From Taiwanofungus camphoratus (lineage: Eukaryota; Basidiomycota; Agaricomycetes; Polyporales; Taiwanofungaceae): a stretch of DNA of 64,000 bases. Location of the stretch: assembly GCA_003999685.1 (NCBI GenBank), contig CP021221.1, forward strand, positions 806,001-870,000, given 5' to 3'. The first letter of the stretch is position 1, and each line of letters begins with the position of its first letter. Below the pieces are notes generated by a model. The model had not been told where the DNA came from. It did no database searches and saw only the letters and a list, made by a program, of their open reading frames with translations. Below, in pieces: positions 25,457 through 36,674 of this stretch. The position numbers and the translations under genes were made by a program.

Positions 25457-27235
25457 TCAGTCATCGTCGCTCTCATCACTGCTGGAATAGTCTTCATCCT
25501 CCCCCCATTCCGGTGCACCCCCAGATTCGACATTCGGTCCACCAGCGACAGGCGACACCGCCGCCGCCAGGAAGTCCTCGTCATCGTCTGCCGCACCCTC
25601 CGCCTCCACATCTCCCTCGCCCGTTCCAAGATGCATATTTATTTCCTCCTGGAACGCGTTCAGATCGATCTCTTCTTCCTCCTCCGCGTCTTCGTCTTCC
25701 GCGGGGCGCGGTACCGATGTCGGTACGATCTCTTCCATCTCGATTGTCCTTGGACCAGCTGCGGTGATGGGCGCAGCAGGGAGATCAGAGGCAGGGGGCT
25801 GAACCTCGTCCCAGTCTTCTTCCGAATCGGAGACTGCAGGCGGTAAGGAGACCGCCGCAGTGGAAGATCCGGGGAAAGACAATGGCGTCGGCAGTGCAGG
25901 AGCAGGGGCAGACGAGGAAGAGGGCAATACCGGGCCGAGAGCTCCCTTGGGGGAAGGGGATGCTCGTGCGCGCTTCGCAGGCTGAGCAGGTCTCCCGAAT
26001 TCCAACGTCTCTTCTTCCACGTCCGAGGCGTATGCACGCTTGTTGTTCAGCGATGCGGTGGTAGAGGGACATGCTGCGGGCTTGGCTGTCGTGGGAGCCA
26101 GACGCTGTGGTTGTGTGGGGCGTAAATTTACAACGGGCACCTGGCCCTGTGGTGCGGGCGCAGGTTTGGAATTAGATGCCTCTCGTGCTCGGGGGTGTCG
26201 TGATGTCTTCGCTTTTGGCAAAGGCTTGCTCTCCACGATCTCGCCCTCGCTCTCCTCTTCTTCCCGCTTGATGACATCCTTCTTGATTTTTCCCAATGCG
26301 CGCACAGACGAGCCCTTCCCTTTTGCTTTACTAGCACTTGCACTACCAGTGTCGGCTGCAATACGACCCTTGGACCGCGGCTCGAGAAGCGCGACTGGCA
26401 AAATCTCTGCGAACCCGTCATCCGGTTCGCCTTCTGCATCCTCATCTGGCCCCAGGAGCTCACGTTCGATCTCCGCATCGAGGTCGCGAGGCTGCGGCGT
26501 GAATACGGGCTGTGCCTGTGAGTGAGTGTGTGCGGAGGAAGTGGAGGCGGATGTGGTGAGGCGGGGCGGAAGGGCTGTATTGAGAGAGTCCTAAAATCAA
26601 ATGACGTGATATGAAAAGGTGTCGAGAAGACTTACGAGAGCCTGGGTGACGTGGAGCGTGGGTAGTCTTGCGGTCGTATGTTAGGTTGACGTAAGAGTCT
26701 AGCTTTTCTAGAGTAAATGTCTGCGTGAAATAAATATTAATGCAGACGGGAGTCGCCGTTTCAGGTGTGTACGAGATGAGAATTATGTGGACCCACCCCC
26801 ATCTCTTCATCGTAAATCAACACACAGTCCCACTCTCGAGCGGGTAGCTCCTGGCCAAGGAAGACATGTCCACCTTCGCCAGTCTACATGAGAAGGTTGC
26901 CAATTGAGCACTGTAGCAGGTGGTAGGAAGATGTCGAGCACACACCTGTGCGCTTGCCCGTTCGACAGTGACGCTCGTCGTGTCTTTGCCCCTCCTCACT
27001 TCTATCGTCCCTGGCTTGGTGGAGTCGACCGACTCCGGCTTGAAGTTATCTTGGCGAGATACAGCATGTCAACACGAGTGTCAACGCGCAAGAGCGGTGA
27101 ATACACACAGCGGAAAGAATAAAAGTCTCGGTCAGGTATCTTGGTGGCCTTTGGCGCTGACCCGCTCTTGCGGGCCTTGAGTGCCCGCCCGAGCGAACTG
27201 CCGATGCTAACACTGTGTCGCCCAGAGGCAGGCAT
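25457..27235 (-). CDS. EAF-family RNA polymerase II elongation factor
   Basis: Five exons on the minus strand (27109-27235, 26946-27049, 26797-26883, 26636-26720, 25457-26574) sum to 506 residues in frame. The first 130 or so residues form the ELL-associated factor (EAF) N-terminal domain: DFYSFRYNFKPESVD, GTIEVRRGKD, GHVFLGQELPAREWDCVLIY, TFTLEKLDSYVNLTYDRK. EAF proteins partner with ELL to stimulate elongation by RNA polymerase II. The long C-terminus is disordered, Ser/Pro/Ala-rich, with several acidic patches and a strongly acidic end (SSSDESDDD), typical of EAF transactivation regions. The last acceptor is at 26575-26576 rather than at the nearer ttttag, because only it keeps frame. The start Met at 27235 precedes ASGRHSVSIGSS; another ATG four bases upstream is out of frame. 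Confidence 0.85.
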
Positions 27236-28877
27236 CCATGAGGTTGATGCGGCTGTTGTCATTGTCGGTGTAGGAGGGAGCGATATGGTGAAGACCCGAG
27301 ACAACAAGGCAGTCCAAAACGCACGATCGGTGGCGCACCGGACTGCATCACGTGACCCATTGACGCGTGTAGACAAAGAAGCACGCACCGGCAGATGCCG
27401 AGACACAGAGTAGGGGAGGAACAGTCACGGACAAGCAAAGTCCACCCAGTTTCTAAATCATTGATATCTCGAAATTGCGATTCGTTCGACTCACAAACCT
27501 CAAATGACGGGGCATGATGTTTGTCATGCCCCGTTGTTGCGATTACACAAGCCCAATGATGGATGGCCTATTTCCCGACTGGCTTGACAGCCAAGTCACT
27601 AAGCTGGAGGACCAAGAAGAAGAACGGGCAATTGACCACCTTGTTTCTCATCACAGGGCCGGTACAGAGGCCATTTTTGAAAGGGTGTGGAAGTCAGGGG
27701 ATCATATACATATACATACCTAGCTGCCCGCACGATGTTTCTCCGAGTCAAGGGTCGAGTCATATTGACCTTCTCTCTCACGTCCAAATCTCAATGCACA
27801 TCGCTTACCGTGTGAGACAGGCTCAACGAAACAGCTCAGAGCGACCTGAGATAGTAGATACATCGCAGCCATTACTTATGTACAAACGCATGTGCGACGT
27901 CCTGAACGCAACGTACCAACGCAATTCGAGACACAGCCGACCCGAGCACAGGCGTATCTCGACGAGCTTCTCCAGGCCCGTCCGACGGACGGTTGAACAG
28001 AATCCCATCTTATCTCATCTCATGCATGGGCTCGTGGTCGGACATGACAGACAAGCAAGCCTGCCTTCTGGCAGAAACGCACTGAACGACCGCACGCAAA
28101 ATGTTCAGCCACATACGCTACACATGCATGCATGAATGGTATCATGGAACACAAAGCCCCGCGCGGACGGTAACAATACAGAATATTACACGTCCCCTGT
28201 CCTCAGACCGCCTCCGCCTCCAATTCACACACGCGCGGGCGAAGAAGCAGCACGTCCGTGCGAGGACACGGCGTCCTCGCATCAGGCACGCGAAAGAACG
28301 CCAGAGTGATATTGCACGACGACGGCACACAAGCACTCGGAGCCGCGGCTGCTGCGGGGGCGCGAACACGGCGGGGAACGACGACGCTGGGAGTGAAGAC
28401 GACACGAATAATATTACGATTCTGATGACAGAGAAGGATACACTCGGTATGACAGAGGGGAAGGGATGGATCATGCGAGACACGATGCACTCTCGCCGAT
28501 AGGACTGGGGATGGGTTTGGAAATAGAGTAGGAAGGCCGTGCGATGCAGCTTCAGAAGCCCAAGACGAGTGCGAGAGCGAAAGCGAGGCAGAAGTAGTGG
28601 GTGTGTGCGGAGAAGAGGGCGAGAAAAACGGACGCGACGTGGGAACAGTGGCCTCGGGATTGCATACGGGAAACGGAACGGTGAGCGGCGCAGTCGATCT
28701 CGGACGTGTTTGCGAGATACGAAAAGGTCCGACCAGGGGAGAGAGCTACAGAACAAACGGACACGGCAGAGGGCGACTAGGGACGTGTGTGGGAAGTGGC
28801 AGAGCGATGGAGGCAGGGAGAGCCGGGACCGCTCCACAGACAGTGCGCACTGAACAAGAGAAACGCAGACGCAGCGC
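27236..28877. other. Intergenic region between EAF and the stress kinase
   Basis: About 1.6 kb upstream of the EAF gene and downstream of the kinase gene. A perfect hairpin lies at 27507-27534. Above about 28100 the base composition turns GC-rich, and long frames occur on both strands without family resemblance; these look like chance frames in GC-rich DNA. Part is probably the kinase 3' untranslated region. Confidence 0.5.
27507..27534. repeat. Perfect 11-bp hairpin, 6-base loop
   Basis: The arms acggggcatga (27507-27517) and tcatgccccgt (27524-27534) are exact reverse complements around the loop tgtttg. It lies about 270 bases upstream of the EAF start codon. Its role is unknown. Confidence 0.85.
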
Positions 28878-31715
28878 CTAGTCCACGCGCATCGGGCTCC
28901 CCGGCACGTCCACCAGCTGCCTCTGCATCACCCGCGCGAGCGGGCTCCCCGCGTCCACGCCCGCCACGAGCATCGCGCCCGGCGCGCCCACCGCACCGCG
29001 CTTATGTCTCCGCCCGAGCAGCGTCGCGCCGTCTATGTCGAGCTCGAACGGCACGTTCCCCTTCCTCCTCCCGCGATCGCGCTGGCCCGCGCGCCCATCA
29101 TAGTCCTGCACCGCGCGCTGCGCCGCCGCCCTCGCTCCCGCGCCGCCGCCCGGCTGGGCCTGCGCATTCGCATTCGGCTGCTGCTGCTGCTGCTGCTGCT
29201 GCGCGCGCCGCTGCACAACCACCGTCTCCTCGTCCCCGTAACCGTCCTCCTCTCCCTCTCCCTCTCCCTCCTCCTCTTCCCCTTCATCCTCGTCGCTCTC
29301 GTTCAGATTCTGCAGGAACCCGCGGTTCGCGCCGCCCCGAGCCGCACGCCGCCGCGCGCCCTCTTCCTCCATGCGGTGCACCGCGTACGTGATGTCGAAC
29401 GCCTCCTTGAGCGACGCGAGCCCCGGAGACCGCGCCGCGCCGCGCGCCTCCGCGAGCAGCGGCGAGTCGAGCGGCGGCCCGCGCGGCGTGGGCAGCGGTG
29501 GGGGGCCCGGCGCGGCGGTGCACCACGGGTGCGCGAGGAACTCGTCGATCGTGTAGCGCTGCGCGGGGTCGACGCAGAGGAGGTGCGTGATGAGGTCCTT
29601 CGCTGCGGGAGAAGGAGAAAAGGTGTCAGCATCGAGCACCAGGAAGAAGGGAGAGAGGAGACAAGCGCATACGCACCGGAGGCGCTGATGGTGTCCCACC
29701 ACGGGCTGAGGAACGTGTAGTGCCCGCGGGCGACCTTCTCGGTGAGCACGCTGATGCTCTCGTCGTAGAAGGGCGGGAAGCCGCACAGGAGCGTGTACAG
29801 CACGCACCCGAGCGCCCACATGTCCACGCTCTTGCTGTACCGCTCGTCCTTCACGATCTCGGGCGCGGTGTATCCCACGGTGCCGCACGGGGTCATCGTC
29901 TGCTCGTCCCAGACGACCTTGCTGAGCCCAAAGTCGGCGATCTTGACGCGCCCGATGCCGCCGCCACCGACGCCGGCGATGAACTCGCCCTCGTCCTCCT
30001 TCTCCTCATCCAACTGGCCCACCGGCGGGTGCGCGGACGGCACCAATGGGATGTTCTCGAACAGCAGGTTCTCCGGCTTGATGTCGCGATGCACGACCCC
30101 GCGCTCCTCGTGCAGGTACCGGATGCCCTGCGCCACCTGCAGGATGACGTGCCGGGACAGGTTCTCGCTGAAGTACGTCAGCTTCACGATCTGGTGGAAC
30201 AGCTCGCCGCCCTCGAGCACTGCACGCGCGCGCGGCGCTGGGTCAATGTCGATATCAGTGGACGACGCGACGCGGACGTACATTCAAGGATGAGGAAGTA
30301 GTGCTCCGGCGACTCGAAAAAGTTGATCAGCTTGACGATCGACGGGTGGTTGATCCCGCGCATGATCTGCACCTCTGCTGCCCCGCGTCAGCCCTTCCAC
30401 AACAACACACGCACACGCGCACGCACCTTTGAGTATGTTCGCGCGCTGCACACACAACACAAATGACGGTCAGCAACGACAGTAACACACCACAAGAGAC
30501 GGCACCTCTGTCACCCGCGGCTTTTTTTTGAACTCGCGGTTCAGGTGCTTGTCGCCGGCCTGGACGGACGCGGCGCACGGGGAGACATGAATATGGGAGG
30601 AAGGAGGGGCGGAGGAACCGGCACTGACCTGCGAGGCGCTCAACTCGTACTTCCGCACCACTTTCACTGTGGGGAGGGAGGCGTGCGTCAGAGACGGCGG
30701 ATCATGGGGGCTGTGTTGTACTACCTGCTACTTTTTGGCCTGTCCGTAGATCGATCGCCTTGTATACGTTGGAGAACGCGCCGCTGGGAGGTGTCAAATG
30801 AGTACCATCAATGCGACAAGCGTGAGAGGCACCACATGTGTAGCGCCACCGTCGGGTCGAAGCCCACGTCTCGCCACGACGTCCGTCATACGCCCGTAGC
30901 ACGGCCATTCAAGGCGGCGCACGCCGCATCGGGCCTGGCTCTATGGTCCGAGCACGACCGCTGTCCTCGAACACGCCCCTGCGCGCCAGTGGCGCGACGC
31001 GCTCGCCAGCCGCCGCCCTGGTTGTCCACATGCACCCATGAAAGGCGAAAGACAGAGCTGCCGCCATGCCGGCAGGCTGCGTCGAGGTCGCCAGGTCGTG
31101 CTCAGACAAGGCACCGGCGGGTGCCTGTAATGGGGACCGCTTCGCGGCTAGAAGGCGGCGCACGAAGCGATCACCGTTACCGATCAGAAGGGAGTGCTGG
31201 TTCGTGTGAACCGGACGCGCAGAAGGGCGGTGGGCGTGATAGGACGGGGGACGGCGGAAAGAAAGGATGGAGCAGACGGGAGCAGACGAGAAAACACTCA
31301 CTCTCCCATTTTGTCGAGTAGCTTGTAGTCGTCGAGGCCCTTGTAGACGGGCATCTTTGCCTTTGCCTGGCGCTCCTCGTTGACGATGGACTCTGCGTGC
31401 TCTTTGAAGCGGGAAGAGGCGTGGTGCTTCTGTGTTTGCTGCTGTTGCGGCTGCTGGTGCTGCTGGTGCTGGGGCGGCTGCTGGGGCGCGGGTGGCTCAC
31501 GGTGCTGACCCCGCGGCTGATGCTGCTGCGGGAGTGGCTGGTGTCGCGCAGCGTAGACGTTGTGGGCGGGATCGTCCTGCGGGCGGACGGGGTGGTGATT
31601 CTTTCCATGGCGGATGAGATCTGCAGCGGGGATGTGAGCGTGAGCGCGCGGACCGGAGGAGGCGAAGACGGGACGGACTCTTGAAGGCGTCGACGACGCC
31701 TGTTCCAGACGGCAT
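28878..31715 (-). CDS. Rck2/Srk1-type MAPK-activated Ser/Thr kinase
   Basis: The first exon (31679-31715) joins the second to give MPSGTGVVDAFKNLIRHGKN, matching the N-terminal LIRHGK motif of Srk1/Rck kinases. A Gln/His/Pro-rich stretch follows, then the kinase domain: KMGDGAFSNVYKAIDL (glycine loop), VKVVRK (catalytic Lys), LLEGGELFHQIVKLTYFSE, VVHRDIKPENLLFE, IADFGLSKV, TPCGTVGYTAPEI and WALGCVLYTLLCGFPPF. All catalytic residues are present. The C-terminus carries an acidic run, a seven-Gln run encoded near 29180-29205 and basic segments. Family members (S. pombe Srk1, S. cerevisiae Rck2) are phosphorylated by the stress MAPK Sty1/Hog1. The 518-base intron 30784-31301 splits the glycine loop and is far longer than its neighbours. 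The first donor (GTCCGT) is weak but is the only one that restores the family N-terminus. Confidence 0.9.
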
Positions 31716-33213
31716 CGGGTAGCGGGCAGAGAGAGAGAAACTAGGTAGGTGGTGAGCAAGAAACAAGAACGATCGCGAGGTCAAGGTGCAAGCGACGTGA
31801 CGATGCTCCGCACTCAAACCGGTGCTGGCGCGGCTGACAGTGCATGCCGTCATCGGGCAGTCGACGTCATGTTCCCCCGCCTCGCCCATGTGCGTGACTC
31901 ATCCTCGACCCGCTCTCGTGCCCGTGTCCAGCGCCCGCTCGCCATTCCAGACCGGCGCCCTCCAGCCTGCGCCGTGACGACACCAGCCTCGCCCCATCAT
32001 CGTCGTCCCCCCAGGACCCCGGTCGTCATTGGCTTCCTGGAGCCCCCCGGCCAATCCCTTCTCCGCAATCGCTGGCAGATCGTATCTGCCGTTCTCTCGC
32101 TCGTCTTTCTCGCCGCCAGCATGTCTCGGTGTTCCCGCCAGCGCCTCACATAGATGCGCCGTCAAATTGCAGTGCCCGCTCGGCCCACTAAATTGTCGCA
32201 TGGAACAACCACCGTTGTTGGTACTAACCGTGACAGACCGGCCGCTCTGCGCGACTCGCGCCACCTATTCCCTCCCGGCGTCGACTGCTCGCTATGGTAA
32301 TATCTCAGAGGCACACGGTTCGTCGGTGGTCCATCCCCCCTCTGAACATCAACACTGATATATTGGTATGTACACGGAGCTACTCCGCCCTCGCTAGCCA
32401 GATTGCCCTGCCTCATGCTCAATCCACTTACGCACCAGGGGCCGTCGGAGAGGTGACGGAACGCACTCACGCTTGCGCCAGGCAGCCCTCTGCCGTTTGT
32501 GGACAACACCGCACTGCGCCCGCCCCCGCGCGGACGCGAGGCAGGCCCGCGTGCATCTGGCGCAGCCCTCCTGCCCTAGGAAAATACGGTCCCTTCGGTC
32601 GCACGCACCAGATTCGCTCACGGGCGGACGCGCCACGCGCCCTCGCCCTGGCCGGCGACAACCAACCGCGCCGCGGCCTGTGCGGCTGCGCGCAGGCAGA
32701 GCTGCTTCCGTTCCCCTCCACTGACTCCTCCGCCAGCCACCCACAGCAGCGAGGCAGCGAGGGTGTCGGCAGGGGTGCTCTGGCACCAACCCACCGAGAG
32801 CGGCGCGGCTTCTGGAGTCAGGTCACGTCCCCCCGTGCACGCTCGGCTGACCGTGAGCCGGGCATGAGCGCAGCGCGGACGGGGCCTCCCTGACCGCCGC
32901 GCCCACCGCGCAGATGTGTGCCGGGGCTTGTTTGCCGCTCCGGCGCGCCGCTCGAGCGTTTGCGCGAGTCGTGCACTTGTGCAGCACGATACGGGTGACC
33001 CTGGCGGCGAGACGTTTTGGGCTCGCCCGGTCCTGACGCGAGTGAGGCGAGCCGAGGAGAGACTGACGTACTACTATACAGGTTCACGCCGCAGACGGCA
33101 TAATACAACTACAGTGCCCTTTCAGCATACTTGCTGCAGCCCAGAATGCACCTGCCCCGCATATCTTACAACCCCGCAACCCCACAGACACCACACCGCA
33201 CCATCTCGCATGC
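31716..33213. promoter_or_regulatory. GC-rich upstream region of the stress kinase
   Basis: About 1.5 kb of GC-rich sequence upstream of the kinase start and downstream of paralog B. Overlapping frames on both strands carry no recognisable motif; I read them as chance frames. It probably contains the kinase promoter. Confidence 0.45.
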
Positions 33214-34595
33214 TCACACAGTGCTCCCTGCGCCCTGTAGCAGGTTCGCGACGGCGACCCGGGCCGAGTGGTAGTCGAACGGGGTGAGCATCATATCCTG
33301 CCTGAGCAGCGTCGCGCGCTCGGCCTCCGGCCACGCCGCCATGGCCCGGAAGCGGCTCTCGCTGCTGATCCCCGCGTACGCGAACGCCGGCGCGAGGTGC
33401 GCGAGGTCGGGCTCCAGCGACCGCATGAAGGCCGTGAAGTCGTCGCCTGTCTGGTGGGGCGTGGGCGTTGTAACGGTCAGTGCGGTCTGGGTGGCCAAGG
33501 AGCTGGAGGAGGCGACAGCCCGTGGGCGGAGATCTCGAGGTGTGACGGGAGTACTCTTGGGTACCGCATCGTGGCTGTTGGCCCGGGACTTTGATTGTCC
33601 AGTAATGTGGTTGTTCAGACAGACAGCCATGCTCTGTGTGAGAAGGTAGTGACTCACAGCTGTGTCCTGGTGAGGGTTTTCATGCATTGTCACTTGGGCC
33701 TGTGATGCTTGTTGAGGCATGTGTGGGTGCATGATGGGAACTGGACCTGACAGGCATGAGGATGTGTGCTTTTTGTCATGTCTTTTAGAAGATAGTGGTC
33801 TTATGATAGATGGCAGGACTTACAGTGGTGGCTTTGCTGGAGGCTCTGAGTTTGTATCGATTGAAGGCAGACCGTTTAAGAAATTGAATGTAATATAGTT
33901 TGACAGGCCAACTTTTAACATAGTTCCCAAATAGTGGATACTCCACTGTTGCCTATAACAGCTACTTTGGCAGATGTCCCACAGGACCACCCTAATCAAA
34001 AGCACATACCCTTTCAATGACTGCCTTTTGCAATTTTGGATCCTGTCTTGTCCATGTTGTGGTTGTATTGAGCATTTCCCTTCCAAGCTGGCGCAAGTAG
34101 GACTGTCCAAAAGTCAGTAGCAATAGAATGAGTTTCTCTACAGTTGCTTACAGTAGCTGCATTAAAGCTTTTGACATCAATCTTCATGGCTACCCTCAAA
34201 GATGACCTGTTAGCATGCTTTGGTTGGGGGATGAGAGACATCTGTGATGCACGCAATGGCAACTCAAGTTCCATAGTGTGAGTGTGGATAAGCACAGACT
34301 CCAGTGGTTGAATGTTGAAGGTCAAACCATGCATCGTTTGTCTATGTTACAGCCGTATAATCAACCGCAAAGTTTCCACTTGTGTTCAGATCAACTGCAC
34401 CCAGTTTGGTTGAGTTTCACTCCAACATCCGTTGCCTCTCAAGGATGGCCAATCTCCATGCGGTGAATTGTAAATAGGCCTTACCATTCCAGGAACCATT
34501 TGTATTGACCCAAGCGTCATGGATGCTCCCTCATGTGATGGCCAGGGATGATAACATATCCACAGCGGCGGAGACGCGTTCTCAAATTGAGTCAT
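33214..34595 (-). CDS. Paralog B: same unnamed family as paralog A
   Basis: The core reads SSLRVAMKIDVKSFNAAT, an intron, SYLRQLGREMLN, RQDPKLQKAVIER, another intron, then YPLFGNYVKSWPVKLYYIQ. A Ser/Thr/Pro linker follows and the C-terminal domain DLAHLAPAFAYAGISSESRF, MAAWPEAERATLLRQD and FDYHSARVAVANLL. This is collinear with paralog A, including the intron after the SFNAAT motif. The C-terminal exon is GC-rich while the 5' half is AT-richer, so the two parts differ in composition. The 5' end is uncertain: a Met at 34595 opens MTQFENASPPLWICYHP, but the link from there to the conserved core is not resolved. Confidence 0.5.
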
Positions 34596-35099
34596 GTGAC
34601 CGCGTACTTAGCGTCCACCAAGTACAGTTCTGAATTCACAAGTCCTGCAACCCTGACAGGTCTCAATGCCTCGTGTCAAGCTCACCGAGGCGAAGAAGAT
34701 ATACCATGATCTACTCTATAACTGGCCTCTGACGGCAATACCAGTAGAGCCGCAATACAACGGTACCGGGCACGACACGAGCGACGACCTGTGCATAGAG
34801 GTTCATCTGCAGACTGGCCTGCAATCGCATCTTCTCGAGCTCAGGCACCGCCATATGTCGCTCACGCTTCTCGACATCTCGCCTTCTCGCTTCGCGTGAC
34901 TTGCACGCTCGAGCCTATGCTTCGCCGATGCGACCCCGTGCTTGTTTTGCTTGACGTTGAGGAAGGCAAGGTCTCGCTCAAGCGCGCGTTGCGCTACTCG
35001 CGTTCCACCGCATTGAAGAGGGCACGGGAGAAGTCGGTGAGTTTTGTGGGTGAATGACTAGGGGCTGAGGAACTGCAGAAGGATGGTGTGGATGCAGCA
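34596..35099. other. Unresolved stretch with a short plus-strand frame
   Basis: A frame opens at the ATG at 34666 and runs to 34899 (77 codons, beginning MPRVKLTEAKKIYHDLLYNW). It resembles nothing I know. It could be a gene remnant between two members of the paralog family. Confidence 0.3.
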
Positions 35100-35384
35100 G
35101 AGGATCATCCTTGACCGCTTCTCAAACATCGTCCTATGCCTTGCAGAGTCGAAGCCAGACTAATTCTTTCAGTGCTTTTTCGCAAGCTTGCAACATTCAC
35201 TTTGAGGATGCAGGAGTCACCGAGTAGGCTTCCTTCCGTACTCTGTGCGGCTGGCCCATGTTAGAGTGTGAAGGATTTCTCAAGGAGGGTGTAGGGTTGA
35301 ACTTATTTCAGTTTCGCCAGGTGCGCATAGCGCTGATGGGGCTGAAAAACAATTCTTCAAGCACCTAGAAATATACTGATGGGT
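35100..35384 (+). pseudogene. Paralog C: broken copy of the SAM-like C-terminal exon
   Basis: This segment matches the last exon of paralog A in inverted orientation at near-identity. Compared with A it has lost about 25 bases near 35190, which shifts the frame, and has a stop (TAG) at the codon where A reads GluGln. It still encodes the family ending FQFRQVRIALMGLKNN in the original frame followed by the same stop. It is therefore a recent but non-coding duplicate. Confidence 0.75.
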
Positions 35385-35581
35385 TATTGCCGTTTGTTAG
35401 TTATTTTTTTTTCATCTCGTATGCATGGATTTCGCTTGTATAGCTCTCAATTCCGGACTAGTTGATCCTTGGCCACCAGACATGGAGCGTATACGTAGGC
35501 TATACTATTTAACAAAGCCGATGTAATACGAGACTCCTAGACATGTATAGTTTTCGAACATTTACAATCAACCACTGACGG
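35100..35581 (+). repeat. Inverted duplication, copy 2
   Basis: The mate of 23401-23905. Identity continues through about 200 bases of 3' flank beyond the stop codon and ends abruptly at 35581 (ccactgacgg). The two copies are inverted and about 11.2 kb apart. Confidence 0.85.
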
Positions 35582-35699
35582 TCAACTACCAAAAAAGGCG
35601 CGTGGGATCACTTCTGCCAGTGACAATGAGAAGAGTGAATGCTGGATTGTGGTATACCATCAAATTGTTTGATACAATGTCACAATAGATTCACTTTCG

Positions 35700-36150
35700 T
35701 TTCGTTAGATTGCATCACCTAACCACACAACAACGCGATGCATTCCTCGACCAACGAGATCTCCCTCCACTTTGCGAACCTCATTGCGGGCTGCAATCGT
35801 TTAGGAATGCGACGGTCAGTTTCTTAGTCAGTGCATCTCTCATTTTCACGCCATTCATCATCCTATTTCAGGTTGTCATGCGGAATTTATGTCATGATAT
35901 ACTGGACGAGCGCCTTCCCCTTAAGCACCAGGATCCACAGAAGCTCGAGCTTCTCTTTGAGATGGTATGTACTATTACTGTCGTTCCATTCGGATCAACC
36001 CTTATCGCTCGAACGTGATTGCTGTATACCCTAGGCAATAGAGGCGAATCCATTGTTTAAAAGATACGAAGAAGCCTGGCCCATCGAACAGTATCTGTAC
36101 CATCACCTCAGAACGAAGACTTCGAAGTACTCCAGGCAACAATTTTTTTG
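35700..36150 (+). pseudogene. Paralog D: central domain only, probably a fragment
   Basis: Reading across one intron (about 35815-35872) gives LQSFRNATVVMRNLCHDI and ERLPLKHQDPQKLELLFEM. After a second intron comes AIEANPLFKRYEEAWPIEQY and LYHHLRTKTSKYSRQ, then a stop. This matches the central domain of paralogs A and B, with the intron after the SFxxAT motif conserved. No in-frame ATG is found upstream and no SAM-like C-terminus follows, so it looks like a fragment, or a gene with a missing first exon. It lies on the plus strand, opposite to A and B. Confidence 0.55.
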
Positions 36151-36674
36151 ATCAGGAGCAGAAGCACTCGAAACGCAAACCCCTTGGTCTAGGCACGATA
36201 CAGTCCGCGTCCACCACGGTAATTCGAAAATGAATTCTCACGTAACTCGTTCAGAGTTTGAATTGGTGAGCTTTGTGTCACGTCGGGTTGACTCGAAAGC
36301 TGCTGTGCTAATGATTGCATTCCATTGTGGAATCAGTTGAAGAATAAAAATCCGTGGCGCTTAGGTGCACTACTTTCGACTTCTCCTTTTATGTTTCCGT
36401 CAGCCAATGTAACGAACGGCGCGTATGCACGCCTCACACTTGATTAGCCACTCGTGCACAGTAGCATTTTAGCGTTCGAGTCAAGCAATGTAGGTCGACA
36501 AAAGTCATTCATGAGGAGAGTGATCGTCGAGTTGTTCAAATACTATGCAAGAAGCACTAATATTATTTTGCAGCTGTGTGTTATGAGCACCGTACCGTAA
36601 AAATACAGCAATTACAATGGTTAGTTTAATCAACCTCGGAAGATGGAAACACTTGAGTGCTCCGTCAAGCAAGC
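36151..36674. other. Spacer with no recognised gene
   Basis: AT-rich sequence between paralog D and the 3' end of the MFS gene. Nothing gene-like or structured is seen. Confidence 0.5.

Noticed and set aside
28142-28837. A 231-codon minus-strand frame
   Set aside because: It is rich in Arg, Leu and Ser with no domain, overlaps open frames on the other strand, and lies in GC-rich DNA just downstream of the kinase stop codon. It is best read as 3' untranslated sequence.
28787-30301. Long plus-strand frames across the kinase gene
   Set aside because: They are antisense to the kinase catalytic exons and only reflect high GC content.
32294-32893. A 199-codon plus-strand frame upstream of the kinase
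   Set aside because: It has no recognisable motif, overlaps opposite-strand frames of similar length, and its residues are those expected from GC-rich non-coding DNA.
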